From Leeuwenhoekiella marinoflava DSM 3653 (GTDB taxonomy: Bacteria > Bacteroidota > Bacteroidia > Flavobacteriales > Flavobacteriaceae), in assembly GCF_900129005.1 (NCBI RefSeq), contig NZ_FQUN01000013.1, positions 1 to 64,000 on the forward strand: DNA of 64,000 nucleotides, in the 5' to 3' direction. The notes beneath the pieces were generated by a model. It ran no database searches. It saw only the letters and a program-made list of their open reading frames with translations, and was not told where the DNA came from. The first letter of the stretch is position 1, and each line of letters starts with the position of its first letter. Of the stretch, positions 26,927-36,706 are shown piece by piece. The translations under genes were made by a program, and so were the position numbers.

Positions 26927-28174
26927 CTAGTTTTTTAAAATTTCTTTTTGAAGGAGTTCAAAAGCCTTAGTCACGCTTTTAGAAATCACTCGTTCCCGCT
27001 GGCTTCCCATCTTAAATTCTTGAGAAAATACACCATCTGGCGTTGCTAGACCAATAAAAACGGTACCCACTTCTGCATCAGAATCTCCTTTTGAGGGACC
27101 CGCATTTCCGGTTGTGGAAATTGCATAATCTGATTTATACCAGTTTTTAACAGCAGAAGCCATAGCTTCTGCTACCGGAGCACTCACAACAGAATACTCA
27201 TCGATCACAGACTGCTCTATTTTAAGCAATTCAACTTTAGAATGTGTCGCATATGTAACCATTCCACCTTTAAAATATGCTGAAGCACCAGATATTGCTG
27301 TAATTGCCGAAGCTATCTGTCCTCCTGTGCAGCTCTCTGCAACAGCAAGGGTTTTACCCTTCTGAACAAATAAACGCCCGATAACGGTCTCTATTAGCTC
27401 ATCGTCATCATAACCTACAATGATATCCCCTATCAGCTTATGAAGGCTTATAATTTGCTCCTCAAGCTTTTGATCCAACACTTCTTTAATGGGTCCTTTT
27501 GTAGAAAGCCTAAGGCGCACTTTTCCTAAAGCTGGTAAATACGCGAGTTTAATTTCTTTTGGTAATTTATTCTCCCAATCTTCAATTTTATCTGCAATTT
27601 CACTCTCCCCCATTCCGTAAGTCTGCAAGGTTTTGTGAACGATAAATGGCCTGCTGAATTCTTGCTGTAATCTTGGGATGACCTCATCAGTCATCAAAGC
27701 TTTCATCTCAAAAGGAACCCCAGGCATCGAGATAAAAACCGCATTACCATCTTTCATCCACATACCAGGTGCTGTGCCATTGCTATTCATCAAAACAGTT
27801 GACTTACTCGGTACAAGTGCTTGCGAGCGATTTGCAGGCAACATAGGTCTATTGACGTGATGCTTAAAAATGCGTTCTATATTTTGAAGCACCGCTGCAT
27901 CTTCAACTAAATGATCTTTAAAAAATTCGCAGAACGTATGTTTGGTGACGTCATCTTTTGTAGGTCCCAAACCTCCGGTGATAATTACAACTTCGGCACT
28001 TTCTTTTGCGGAAGCGAGACTATCTAAAATATGCTGTTTATCATCTGAAATAGAAGAAATCTCGCGAACTTCAATCCCTATCTTGTCTAGCTGCTTTGCA
28101 ATAAAAGCTGAATTGGTATCTACAATCTGGCCAATGAGTATCTCATCGCCTATTGTTATGATGTGTGCTCTCAT
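26927..28174 (-). CDS. cinA: CinA family protein (competence/damage-inducible protein, NMN deamidase domain)
   Basis: A 415-residue two-domain CinA. The N-terminal MoaB-like domain (residues 1-170) shows TIGDEILIGQIVDTNSAFIA and ITGGLGPTKDDVTK. The C-terminal CinA domain (about 255-415) shows AESCTGGQIASAITAISGAS, GGMVTYATHSK and STTGNAGPSKGD; this domain deamidates nicotinamide mononucleotide in studied members, and the N-terminal part can act as an ADP-ribose pyrophosphatase. The start overlaps the HPt gene's stop (TAATG), so the two are translationally coupled. Confidence 0.94.
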   Translation of the reverse strand: MRAHIITIGDEILIGQIVDTNSAFIAKQLDKIGIEVREISSISDDKQHILDSLASAKESAEVVIITGGLGPTKDDVTKHTFCEFFKDHLVEDAAVLQNIERIFKHHVNRPMLPANRSQALVPSKSTVLMNSNGTAPGMWMKDGNAVFISMPGVPFEMKALMTDEVIPRLQQEFSRPFIVHKTLQTYGMGESEIADKIEDWENKLPKEIKLAYLPALGKVRLRLSTKGPIKEVLDQKLEEQIISLHKLIGDIIVGYDDDELIETVIGRLFVQKGKTLAVAESCTGGQIASAITAISGASAYFKGGMVTYATHSKVELLKIEQSVIDEYSVVSAPVAEAMASAVKNWYKSDYAISTTGNAGPSKGDSDAEVGTVFIGLATPDGVFSQEFKMGSQRERVISKSVTKAFELLQKEILKN

Positions 28175-28515
28175 TACATTTTCCAGTCTTTGCGCATCTC
28201 GGCAATTGCATCGTTAACCATAGTTACAATCGTATTGAGTTGTGGTCTGATAGCTGATGTAGGTTTATTGCTATCTGCCCAGCGCTCCATCGCTGAAATT
28301 TCACGGATAAGATCTATACCAAACATTTCTAGATTTGGTTTCATTTTATGAGCAAACTGATAGGCCATTTTATGGTTGTCATTATCTATGGCAAGTTGCA
28401 TGCTCTCTAAATCTGGTGGGATCTCAATCAAGAAAGCTTCAACTACAGTTTTCATAAATTCTTTATCCCCGCCAGACATATCTTCAAGCTGGTATAAATC
28501 GTAATGAGTAGGCAT
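28174..28515 (-). CDS. Hpt domain protein
   Basis: A 113-residue stand-alone histidine phosphotransfer module. The probable phosphorylated residue is His56 in YQFAHKMKPNLEMFG, which fits the AHxLK motif of HPt domains. HPt proteins relay phosphate between hybrid histidine kinases and response regulators. No kinase or regulator is encoded nearby, so its partners are elsewhere. It overlaps cinA by one base. Confidence 0.85.
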   Translation of the reverse strand: MPTHYDLYQLEDMSGGDKEFMKTVVEAFLIEIPPDLESMQLAIDNDNHKMAYQFAHKMKPNLEMFGIDLIREISAMERWADSNKPTSAIRPQLNTIVTMVNDAIAEMRKDWKM

Positions 28516-28531
28516 ATTTTTATAATTTGGG

Positions 28532-29146
28532 TTATTTTATATTGACGGTAAATAGGGGCTTATTTTCTAAATAACCGGTCAGTTTATCATCTATCGCAAC
28601 AGGACCAACACCCGCAGGTGTTCCTGTAAACAGTATGTCTCCTATTTTAAGAGTCATAAATTGAGAAACATACGCAATCAACGTATCGACATCAAAAATC
28701 ATATTTGCAGTACTTCCCTTCTGCACAATTTCACCATTTTTTTCTAAATGAAAATTAATATTTTTTAAATCTTTGTAGTTTTCTTTTGAAATCCATGTGT
28801 CTCCTAAAACAGCAGAACCATCAAAACCTTTTGCTTTCTCCCACGGATGCCCTTTTTCTTTACACTCCCTTTGCAAATCACGAGCGGTAAAGTCAATCCC
28901 CAAGCCTATCTCATCATAATACTTATGCGCAAATTTAGGCTGAATGTATTTACCCAATCTATTAATACGAACTAAAAGCTCTACCTCATAATGCACCTCA
29001 TTTGTAAACTCTGGTATCACAAACGGATGCTTTTTTAATAAAACTGCAGAATCTGGTTTTAAAAAAAACATAGGTTCGCTTGAAGGTTTACTGTTGAGTT
29101 CTTTAATGTGATCGCTGTAATTCTGACCAATGCAAATGATTTTCAT
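28532..29146 (-). CDS. Fumarylacetoacetate hydrolase family protein
   Basis: A 204-residue FAH-fold enzyme starting MKIICIGQNYSDHIKELNS. Metal-binding residues are expected in HYEVELLV (ExE), and GIDFTARDLQ is the conserved Asp segment. LFTGTPAGVGPV is the family's C-terminal signature. The short length groups it with acylpyruvase/oxaloacetate-decarboxylase-like members. Exact substrate unknown. It is packed between an HPt gene (16 bases) and a secreted protein gene (3 bases). Confidence 0.87.
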   Translation of the reverse strand: MKIICIGQNYSDHIKELNSKPSSEPMFFLKPDSAVLLKKHPFVIPEFTNEVHYEVELLVRINRLGKYIQPKFAHKYYDEIGLGIDFTARDLQRECKEKGHPWEKAKGFDGSAVLGDTWISKENYKDLKNINFHLEKNGEIVQKGSTANMIFDVDTLIAYVSQFMTLKIGDILFTGTPAGVGPVAIDDKLTGYLENKPLFTVNIK

Positions 29147-29149
29147 AAG

Positions 29150-30100
29150 CTAATCTGTAAATAATAATTTAAAAGCTGGTGCCGGAAATCTCCCTTGCAA
29201 AACACTGCTTTTTGTATCTAATAAATTTATAGGTTTCCAGCCGGAAATACCGCTGTAATAACAACGACTTTTCTCCTCACTTTCGCGTATTTCAATCCCT
29301 TTAAAAATTGGCGCATACCGCTCTACTTGATATTGTTTAATTCCTACAGAATCATTCACTTTTACTGAAATTGTTTCCGTAAATCTGTTGCTCTCAATAA
29401 ACAAATGTTCTACAACTATAAAAAAGCCATCAGCAGGAACTTGAAGTTTGTAATGTTTTAAATCAAGTGAAATTTGGCGATCTCTTTCTTCTTTAGTTAA
29501 AATAAAATCTGAACTTAATAAATCTTTCCCCGGCTTCTTATCAGCTGCAACATCAAGTATGCGCAACCTAAATTTTGCATCACTATCTGGTATACCTAAA
29601 CGTTTATAAAAATCGATTTTAATTTCGCTTAAAAAACAGGCTTTATCAAACCCATCCGGACGCTCATAATATCGTGCCAGAGCCGAAGGGTAAGCACCTC
29701 CGCTAAAATTACCCAATCCTACAACTTGCCTGCCTCTAAAAGGGTTGATACGCTTTTTATGCTCTAGACGCATTTCATAGAGCTTTACTGCATCAAGCTC
29801 ATCTATCTTAGGATTTAGAAAAACGATAGCATCTTTTAACTCATCAAAACGAATAAATTTTGACTCATAACCTACACAGCTAATAGAAACCAATTCTTTC
29901 TTTAGATTTTCATCAACTGCCAGTTTAAACACTCCTTTTTTATCTGCGGAGGTTCCTTTTTTAATATTCTGAAATAATACGGTAGCAAACGGAATTCCTT
30001 TCTTCGTTTCAGCATCCCGTACACTTCCTTCAAAATTGAAATGTTGCGCGTGAACAATTGCTGAAAAAAGAACTAAAACGAATGCTGCTCTTTTAAACAT
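29150..30100 (-). CDS. Secreted carboxypeptidase-D regulatory-like domain protein
   Basis: A 316-residue exported protein with signal peptide MFKRAAFVLVLFSAIVHAQH and a regulatory-like beta-sandwich at about 22-105 (NFEGSVRDAETKKGIPFATV, GVFKLAVDE). The remainder holds no catalytic motif that I recognise. It is the same general type as the gene at 20505 but not a close copy. It lies three bases from both neighbours, so it is in an operon with the exonuclease and FAH genes. Confidence 0.75.
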   Translation of the reverse strand: MFKRAAFVLVLFSAIVHAQHFNFEGSVRDAETKKGIPFATVLFQNIKKGTSADKKGVFKLAVDENLKKELVSISCVGYESKFIRFDELKDAIVFLNPKIDELDAVKLYEMRLEHKKRINPFRGRQVVGLGNFSGGAYPSALARYYERPDGFDKACFLSEIKIDFYKRLGIPDSDAKFRLRILDVAADKKPGKDLLSSDFILTKEERDRQISLDLKHYKLQVPADGFFIVVEHLFIESNRFTETISVKVNDSVGIKQYQVERYAPIFKGIEIRESEEKSRCYYSGISGWKPINLLDTKSSVLQGRFPAPAFKLLFTD

Positions 30101-30103
30101 CGT

Positions 30104-30880
30104 CTAAAACAATTTGGTATTCAGTTTTCTAAGTTTAATAGCGGTAAGTACTTTTTTAGTATAAAGTGGAAAGTCTGCATTTTGAATCCAGCCAAAATAT
30201 CCGGGTTCATTTTCTAACACATCTTCTACTTTTTTTCCTTTGTGTTTTCCGAAAGAAAAAATCTCTTCACCTTCTTTATTAAAAGCTATAAAACCGGCAA
30301 AATCAGCAAACCTCTTACGCGCACTAAATTCCGCCAGACTTTTCATATTATTTTCTAAATCTGTGTAACGGTCTAGCTGTGATTTGAGTACTTCATAAGT
30401 CGCTATGGTGTCTGCTTCTGCACTATGCGCATCTTCTAAAGTCTGATCGCAATAAAATTTATAAGCAGCACTAAGCGTACGCTGTTCCATTTTGTGAAAA
30501 ATCGTCTGTACATCTATTGCATTACGATTTTTCATATCAAAATCTACATCAGCACGAAGCATTTCTTCTGCAAGAAGCGGAATATCAAATCGATTGGAAT
30601 TGAAACCAGCCAAATCTGAATCTTTTATGAGGTTATGAACTGTTACTGCGAGTTCATTAAAGGTAGGTTTATCAGCAACATCCTCATCTTTAATACCATG
30701 TACAGCGGTTGTTTCCGCCGGAATAGGAATTGTAGGATTCACAAGCCAAGTATGCTTTTCTTCCTTTCCGTCAGGAAAAACTTTAAGAACAGATATTTCA
30801 ACAATACGGTCTTGAGCTACATTAATCCCTGTTGTCTCAAGGTCAAAAAAACAAATGGGTCTGGATAGGTTTAAATTCAT
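30104..30880 (-). CDS. DnaQ-type 3'-5' exonuclease with C-terminal DUF3820 domain
   Basis: A 258-residue protein. Residues 8-175 are a DEDD exonuclease: ExoI motif FFDLETTGI, AVHGIKDEDV, ExoII FNSNRFDIPLL, and ExoIII HSAEADTIATYEV (DEDDh type, with H before the last Asp). The C-terminal FSFGKHKGKKVEDVLENEPG matches the DUF3820 fold often found after such exonucleases. It is the first gene of a minus-strand run through the secreted protein and FAH genes. Confidence 0.88.
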   Translation of the reverse strand: MNLNLSRPICFFDLETTGINVAQDRIVEISVLKVFPDGKEEKHTWLVNPTIPIPAETTAVHGIKDEDVADKPTFNELAVTVHNLIKDSDLAGFNSNRFDIPLLAEEMLRADVDFDMKNRNAIDVQTIFHKMEQRTLSAAYKFYCDQTLEDAHSAEADTIATYEVLKSQLDRYTDLENNMKSLAEFSARKRFADFAGFIAFNKEGEEIFSFGKHKGKKVEDVLENEPGYFGWIQNADFPLYTKKVLTAIKLRKLNTKLF

Positions 30881-30991
30881 AGGTTGTTCAATTTTTACAA
30901 AAATACAATTACCTAGGGCAAATACTCTAACTTTTTAAAAATCTATCCCTTCTAATTGAAAAGGCTCAGTTCAATTTATAATAACAAAAAA

Positions 30992-31012
30992 ACCTCCCTG
31001 AATCAGGAAGGT
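30992..31012 (-). terminator. Intrinsic terminator after the 2-oxoacid dehydrogenase E2 gene
   Basis: On the minus strand ACCTTCCTGA pairs with TCAGGGAGGT (one T-G wobble) around a minimal loop, followed by seven T residues. It lies 25 bases beyond the E2 stop. Confidence 0.75.
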
Positions 31013-31036
31013 CTTTCTAATATATTTCATTAAAAC

Positions 31037-32368
31037 TTATACTTGTCTGTCTACATCCCAAGCTTCAAGGTACTGAGCAACTCGCTGTACAAACTGCCCC
31101 CCTAACGCTCCATTCACGACACGGTGATCGTAAGAATGAGACAAGAACATTTTATGACGAATACCTATAAAATCACCTTCCGGAGTTTCTATAACAGCAG
31201 GAACTTTACGTATCGCTCCTAAAGCTAAAATCCCCACTTGCGGCTGATTGATAATTGGTGTTCCCATCACGCTACCAAAAGTTCCAACATTAGTCACCGT
31301 GTATGTTCCGCCTTGCGTGTCATCTGGTTTTAATTTACCTAGCCTTGCTCGCGAAGCCAAATCGTTAACAGCTTTTGCCATACCTACCAGATTAAGCTGA
31401 TCTGCATTTTTAATAACCGGAACAATAAGATTTCCATCGGGTAAAGCTGCTGCCATACCCAGATTAATATTCTTACGCTTAACTATTTTATCACCATCAA
31501 CAGAGATATTGATCATTGGGAAATCGCGTATGGTTTTTGCCACTGCTTCCATAAAAATCGGAGTAAACGTTAGCTTCTCACCTTCTCGTTTCTGAAAATC
31601 ATCTTTGATTCGCGCTCTCCATTTCCAGATCGCTGTTACATCAACTTCTATAAACGATTGTACGTGCGCCGATGTCTGCACAGAAGCCATCATGTGTTTT
31701 GAAATCATTTTGCCCATTCGGCTCATTTCAATGATTTCATCTTCATCATTTACACTAACTGGTGCTGGTTTTTCAAGTATTTTAGTTGGTTCTGGTTTTG
31801 TTGTTGTAACTGAAGCTTTACCAGATTTACGAGCTTCTACATATTTTAAAATATCGTCTTTCGTAACACGACCTTCTAGACCCGTACCAGAAATTTTATC
31901 TAATTCATCCTGAGCAATACCTTCCTGCTGCGCAATATTTTTAACTAAAGGAGAATAAAATCGATCTCCATCATTATTAATAGCCGGTGCCCCAGTAGTC
32001 TCTTTTGCAGCATTTACAAATTGTTCAGCATCCTCTGCAACTGCTTCAGTCTCTTGCCCTTCTTTGTGATCAGTTTCAACACGTTCTTCTTTGGGTGCTG
32101 GTTCTGTTTCTTCATCTAAAGAACCTCCATCAATTTCAATAATTGCTATAGTCTGCCCCACCTGAACCACATCATCAGCCTCAAAAAGTTTCTCTATCAA
32201 TACGCCTTCTACTTCACTAGGAACCTCGCTATCAACTTTATCTGTGGCAATTTCAACAACCGGCTCGTCCATTTCAATGGTGTCCCCTACCTCTTTGAGC
32301 CAGTTTGTCACAGTAGCTTCAGCGACGCTTTCTCCCATTTTCGGTAATTTCAGTTCAAATTTTGCCAT
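31037..32368 (-). CDS. 2-oxoacid dehydrogenase complex E2 (dihydrolipoyl acyltransferase)
   Basis: A 443-residue E2 with three domains. The lipoyl domain (1-80) carries its lysine in EIATDKVDSEVPSE. A peripheral-subunit-binding domain lies at about 135-175 (YSPLVKNIAQQEGIAQDELD, GTGLEGRVTKDDI). The acyltransferase core is about 215-443 and ends with SHSYDHRVVNGALGGQFV, which holds the catalytic His. Acidic and Pro/Ala-rich linkers separate the domains. Sequence favours a branched-chain or mixed 2-oxoacid complex over OdhB, but I cannot settle the substrate. E1 and E3 are not adjacent. Confidence 0.88.
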   Translation of the reverse strand: MAKFELKLPKMGESVAEATVTNWLKEVGDTIEMDEPVVEIATDKVDSEVPSEVEGVLIEKLFEADDVVQVGQTIAIIEIDGGSLDEETEPAPKEERVETDHKEGQETEAVAEDAEQFVNAAKETTGAPAINNDGDRFYSPLVKNIAQQEGIAQDELDKISGTGLEGRVTKDDILKYVEARKSGKASVTTTKPEPTKILEKPAPVSVNDEDEIIEMSRMGKMISKHMMASVQTSAHVQSFIEVDVTAIWKWRARIKDDFQKREGEKLTFTPIFMEAVAKTIRDFPMINISVDGDKIVKRKNINLGMAAALPDGNLIVPVIKNADQLNLVGMAKAVNDLASRARLGKLKPDDTQGGTYTVTNVGTFGSVMGTPIINQPQVGILALGAIRKVPAVIETPEGDFIGIRHKMFLSHSYDHRVVNGALGGQFVQRVAQYLEAWDVDRQV

Positions 32369-32451
32369 ATTATCAAAATAATTATTTGTTTACTTTATAT
32401 TTTTGCGAAATTAATAAAAATAAACGTATTTCGCTTTATATCATTTAAGAA

Positions 32452-33570
32452 CTACCATTTCAAGAGCTCTCCTTGACTCGTTGAAGTATCACTTCCTAGG
32501 CTAAAATTACAATTTGAAGGTCTTATGCGAAACCTATTTTTGCTGTTTTTTAACAACTGAATGCTTTGTAAAACCTCGCTAAACTTAAGATCTTGCAAAT
32601 CAAAAATCACAGTTCCAGAAGTGTTTTGCAACTGCGATAAATCCTTAAATGCTATGACATTTAAGGATTTATAATTTTTAATACGAAAAGCTTCCGGCAT
32701 TGCTGATTGTTCAGATACCCAAAAAATGTTTTTTTCTGTGTCTCCGTTTTCCAGTTTTAATTTTTTATTTGATTTAGTTTCAGCAAGCAATTTTAAAGCC
32801 AAAACAATAATACCATCTACAAATTTGCCTTTTGAAAAATGCTTCTTCTGAAAGATCTGCATTGCTTTGTAAAATCTTCTTTGGTACTTTCTATTCTTAA
32901 TCGTACTCTCACCCTTAAAATGCAATGCCGTTAATTGACCATAATAATAATTCTTAAAACCGTTTTGAGTCAGTTTATAGCTTAAATCGATATCCTCCCC
33001 GTACATAAAGTAGTCTTCATCAAAACTACCGATAGACTCAAATACAGCCTTTCTCATAAATAGAAATGCACCTACCAAAACCGGAACTTCACCAACTTCA
33101 TCTTGCGCTAATTGATTTGCATAGTACTTAGAAGTGTCGCCGGTTAGTTTTTGAAAGGCAACTTCGATATTGGGAATATTTCTTTTACTCTCGGGTAAAT
33201 AAGTACCGGTACCATCAATAAGTCTTACTCCAACTACGCCCAAATCTCTTTTATCATTTGAAAATTCTAATAGGGTTTCAAAACAATTCTCAGGCACAAC
33301 CATATCAGGATTCAAAATACAAATGAATTCGCCATTTACTTGTTTGACACCTAAATTATTAGCTTTTGAAAACCCCAGATTTTCTTGATTCTCAATCAAA
33401 AAGACTTCAGGAAAATAAGTTTTTACGAGTTCTATACTCTCATCTTGAGAGTTATTATCGATAACTATAATTTCTGATTCTAGGTTCGCTGTTGCACGTT
33501 GAACGCTTTCTAAACACAGATGTAGAAAATAAGGAGTTTTGTAGTTGAGAATTATAACCGATAGCTTCAC
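32452..33570 (-). CDS. Family 2 glycosyltransferase
   Basis: A 372-residue GT2 enzyme (GTG start) with the GT-A nucleotide-binding region SVIILNYKTPYFLHLCLESV, IVIDNNSQDES, and CILNPDMVVPENCF holding the DxD-like metal site. EDIDLSYKLTQNGF is the catalytic-base region. The rhamnosyltransferase-like 'GAFLFMRKAVFESIGSFDED' segment is present. The last 100 residues are family-specific. It is 3 bases after recR and 132 bases before the WecB gene begins the nucleotide-sugar cluster upstream, so a part in polysaccharide synthesis is plausible. Confidence 0.88.
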   Translation of the reverse strand: MKLSVIILNYKTPYFLHLCLESVQRATANLESEIIVIDNNSQDESIELVKTYFPEVFLIENQENLGFSKANNLGVKQVNGEFICILNPDMVVPENCFETLLEFSNDKRDLGVVGVRLIDGTGTYLPESKRNIPNIEVAFQKLTGDTSKYYANQLAQDEVGEVPVLVGAFLFMRKAVFESIGSFDEDYFMYGEDIDLSYKLTQNGFKNYYYGQLTALHFKGESTIKNRKYQRRFYKAMQIFQKKHFSKGKFVDGIIVLALKLLAETKSNKKLKLENGDTEKNIFWVSEQSAMPEAFRIKNYKSLNVIAFKDLSQLQNTSGTVIFDLQDLKFSEVLQSIQLLKNSKNRFRIRPSNCNFSLGSDTSTSQGELLKW

Positions 33571-33573
33571 AGG

Positions 33574-34191
33574 CTAATTCTTTAATGAATTCTCAAAAGG
33601 AATACGGTTGAGAATACTGCGACCTAAAGTTACTTCATCTGCATACTCCAACTCGTCACCCACAGCTATACCGCGAGCGATTGTAGAGGTTTTAATCTTG
33701 TATTGTTCGAGCTGACGGTAGATGTAAAAATTTGTGGTATCACCTTCCATCGTTGAGCTTAAAGCAAAAATTATCTCTTCTATTTCACCTGCTTTTACTT
33801 TTTCTACTAAAGAATGAATCGTTAAATCCTGCGGACCGATTCCATCAAGAGGAGATATTTTTCCGCCTAAAACGTGGTATTGCCCGCGATACTGACTCGT
33901 ATTTTCTATTGCCATTACATCACGCACATCTTCTACCACACAAACTAATGATGCGTCTCGATTAGGATTTGAACAAATCTCACACAGCTCTACATCAGAA
34001 ATATTGTGGCAATTCTTACAAAACTTAATCTCAGTTCGCAATTTAGTAAGCGCCTGCGTTAGATGCTCGGTATGACTTTCTGATTGTCTGAGCAAATGCA
34101 GCACCAAGCGCAAAGCCGTACGCTTCCCAATTCCGGGCAATTGAGACATCTCGTAAACTGCCTGCTCTAAAAGTTTTGATGAAAATTCCAT
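33574..34191 (-). CDS. recR: Recombination protein RecR
   Basis: A 205-residue RecR. It shows the HhH segment [18 protein letters not shown], the four-cysteine zinc motif [16 protein letters not shown], and the Toprim domain ([16 protein letters not shown]). RecR acts with RecF and RecO to load RecA at gaps. Confidence 0.96.
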   Translation of the reverse strand: MEFSSKLLEQAVYEMSQLPGIGKRTALRLVLHLLRQSESHTEHLTQALTKLRTEIKFCKNCHNISDVELCEICSNPNRDASLVCVVEDVRDVMAIENTSQYRGQYHVLGGKISPLDGIGPQDLTIHSLVEKVKAGEIEEIIFALSSTMEGDTTNFYIYRQLEQYKIKTSTIARGIAVGDELEYADEVTLGRSILNRIPFENSLKN

Positions 34192-34323
34192 AGAAAAATT
34201 AAAGAATAGCGGTTTAACTCCGCTTGTCGGGTAAAGGTAACAAAGATTTTAAACGGAATAAAAAGCTTAAGAAAACTTGTTAAAACTTAATTCTTCTGAA
34301 GTAATCTCAGTTATCGAGTAATC

Positions 34324-35448
34324 TTATAAATTCTGTTTTACCGCATTAAGAATGCGTGCAGAGGCTTTACCATCACCATATGGATTGTGAGCCTTGCTCA
34401 TTCTTTTATAAGATTCAGCGTTATCTAAAAGTTCTAAAATTGCGGCTTTTAGCTTTGTCGAATCTGTACCAATCAATTTCACGGTTCCTGCGGTTACCGC
34501 TTCAGGACGCTCTGTAGTATCTCGTGTTACTAAAACCGGCTTACCCAATCCCGGTGCTTCTTCCTGAATCCCGCCACTATCGGTTATGATAAAATAAGAA
34601 GCATTCATCATCCAGACAAAATCAGGATAACTGAGTGGCTCAATGAGCGAAATATTTTCAATATTCCCCAAGATCTCGTGAACGGTATTTTTTACATTCG
34701 GATTTAAATGCACCGGATAAACCAAATGCACATCGTGACGCCTTTCTACAATTTCCTTTAAAACCTCACAGACACGTCGCATTCCGGGACCGAAATTCTC
34801 TCTGCGATGACCCGTGATCAAAATGACTTTCTTTGAACCGAATGGAATAGTTTCAGCACACTGCGGTATTTTCTGAGAAACCCTTTTTACGGTTTCTTCT
34901 AAGGCATCTATAACGGTGTTTCCAGTTATAAAAATCTGAGATTCTTGGATGTTTTCGGCTAACAAATTGTTCTTAGATTTTTCGGTAGGTGCAAAATGAA
35001 AATCTGCGATACGCCCTGTTAACTGGCGGTTAATTTCCTCTGGAAATGGGGATTGCTTATTGAAGGTACGCAAACCAGCTTCAATATGTCCCACTTTGGC
35101 GCCGGCATAAAAAGCCGCCAAACTAGCAACCATTGTGGTTGTGGTATCGCCGTGTACAAAAACAAGATCTGGTTTAAAGGTTGTTAATGGCGCTTTTAAA
35201 GCTTCTAAGGCTCTTGCGGTAAGCGAAAATAAATCCTGATTCTTTTTCATCAAATCCAAATCATAATCTGCTTCGATTTTAAAAAAGTCTAAAACCTGAT
35301 CCAGCATTTCGCGATGCTGAGCCGTTATACAAACACGTGTTTCAAAATAAGCATCACTTTTAAAACACTTAATCACAGGAGCCAACTTTATAGCTTCGGG
35401 GCGTGTGCCGAAAATAAAAAGTATTTTTTTTTGTTTAGAGCCTGCCAT
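34324..35448 (-). CDS. wecB: Non-hydrolysing UDP-N-acetylglucosamine 2-epimerase
   Basis: A 374-residue WecB-type epimerase that interconverts UDP-GlcNAc and UDP-ManNAc. Motifs: [54 protein letters not shown] and TERPEAV. I start at the ATG at 35448; the preceding codon is TTG. The start overlaps the dehydrogenase gene by 14 bases, so the cluster is translationally coupled. Confidence 0.92.
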   Translation of the reverse strand: MAGSKQKKILFIFGTRPEAIKLAPVIKCFKSDAYFETRVCITAQHREMLDQVLDFFKIEADYDLDLMKKNQDLFSLTARALEALKAPLTTFKPDLVFVHGDTTTTMVASLAAFYAGAKVGHIEAGLRTFNKQSPFPEEINRQLTGRIADFHFAPTEKSKNNLLAENIQESQIFITGNTVIDALEETVKRVSQKIPQCAETIPFGSKKVILITGHRRENFGPGMRRVCEVLKEIVERRHDVHLVYPVHLNPNVKNTVHEILGNIENISLIEPLSYPDFVWMMNASYFIITDSGGIQEEAPGLGKPVLVTRDTTERPEAVTAGTVKLIGTDSTKLKAAILELLDNAESYKRMSKAHNPYGDGKASARILNAVKQNL

Positions 35449-36706
35449 CAACTCCGTTTTTTAAAAATCCTTTCACATCATAGACAACGGCATTTTCAGC
35501 TTTCAAAGACTCAAAATCTATTTGCTCAAATTGAAAATGTGCAACAGCCAGAACAACAGCTTCAAACTTTTTAGCCTCTAAATTATTCAGCAATTCAAAG
35601 CCGTATTCTTTCTTAACCAACTCGGGATCTGCAAGCGGATCGTAGACTGAAACTTCGGCTCCGTACTCTTTTAAATCAGTAATAATATCTATGACTCGTG
35701 TGTTACGAACATCCGGGCAATTCTCCTTAAACGTGATTCCTAATACTAAAATTCGGCTGTTCTTCAGTTTAATATCCTTTTGAGCCATCAGCTTAACGAC
35801 CTGAGATGCTACATAAGGCCCCATACTGTCATTCAGTTTTCTTCCGGCTAAAATAATTTCGGGATGATACCCCACTTGTTTTGCTTTTTGAGCTAAATAA
35901 TAAGGGTCTACACCTATACAGTGTCCTCCTACCAGACCAGGCTTAAACGGAAGGAAATTCCATTTTGTACCGGCAGCTTCTAAAACTGCGTTAGTATCTA
36001 TATCCAGCAGGTTGAAGATTTTAGCAAGTTCATTTACAAAAGCGATGTTGATGTCGCGTTGCGAATTTTCAATCACTTTTGCAGCTTCAGCAACTTTAAT
36101 TGAAACTGCCTTATATGTTCCGGCAGTAATCACCGAAGCATATAACTCATCTACTTTAGTAGCAATTTCAGGCGTAGAACCCGAAGTCACTTTTCGAATT
36201 TTATCTACTGTATGGGTTTTATCACCGGGATTAATACGTTCTGGAGAATAGCCTGCGTAAAAATCTTTATTATAAACAAGCCCAGTTTCTTTCTCTAAAA
36301 TTGGAATACAAATCTCTTCGGTAACTCCGGGATAAACTGTAGACTCATAAATCACAACATCTCCTTTTTTAAGGTATTTGCTAACCAATTGGCTCGCATT
36401 TATCAAAGGAGACAAGTCAGGATTATTATTCTCATCAATTGGTGTAGGAACCGTAATAATATAGATATCTGAATCTGCTAAATCATCAGGCTCAGCAGTG
36501 CAGAATAGTCCAAACTCTTTGGATTGCTCTTTTTTTAAAACAGCATTTAAAGTCACTGTTTCAAGTTCGCCGGTTTTATCAAAGCCTGTATTTAATTGTT
36601 GAATTCTATCTGAATTGATATCAAAGCCGGTGGTAGCATATTTTGTTGCAAACAAGCGTGCCAGTGGTAAACCCACATAACCCAGCCCAATAATTCCAAT
36701 ATTCAT
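35435..36706 (-). CDS. UDP-N-acetylhexosamine 6-dehydrogenase (TviB/WbpO-like)
   Basis: A 423-residue nucleotide-sugar dehydrogenase. The NAD site is [17 protein letters not shown] at the start; [19 protein letters not shown], the [12 protein letters not shown] segment, the catalytic region [20 protein letters not shown] with its Cys, and [14 protein letters not shown] follow. The pattern resembles TviB/WbpO, which oxidise UDP-GlcNAc or UDP-GalNAc, more than WecC. The start overlaps the epimerase stop by one base (TAATG). With the next gene upstream it would give UDP-GalNAcA. Confidence 0.88.
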   Translation of the reverse strand: MNIGIIGLGYVGLPLARLFATKYATTGFDINSDRIQQLNTGFDKTGELETVTLNAVLKKEQSKEFGLFCTAEPDDLADSDIYIITVPTPIDENNNPDLSPLINASQLVSKYLKKGDVVIYESTVYPGVTEEICIPILEKETGLVYNKDFYAGYSPERINPGDKTHTVDKIRKVTSGSTPEIATKVDELYASVITAGTYKAVSIKVAEAAKVIENSQRDINIAFVNELAKIFNLLDIDTNAVLEAAGTKWNFLPFKPGLVGGHCIGVDPYYLAQKAKQVGYHPEIILAGRKLNDSMGPYVASQVVKLMAQKDIKLKNSRILVLGITFKENCPDVRNTRVIDIITDLKEYGAEVSVYDPLADPELVKKEYGFELLNNLEAKKFEAVVLAVAHFQFEQIDFESLKAENAVVYDVKGFLKNGVDGRL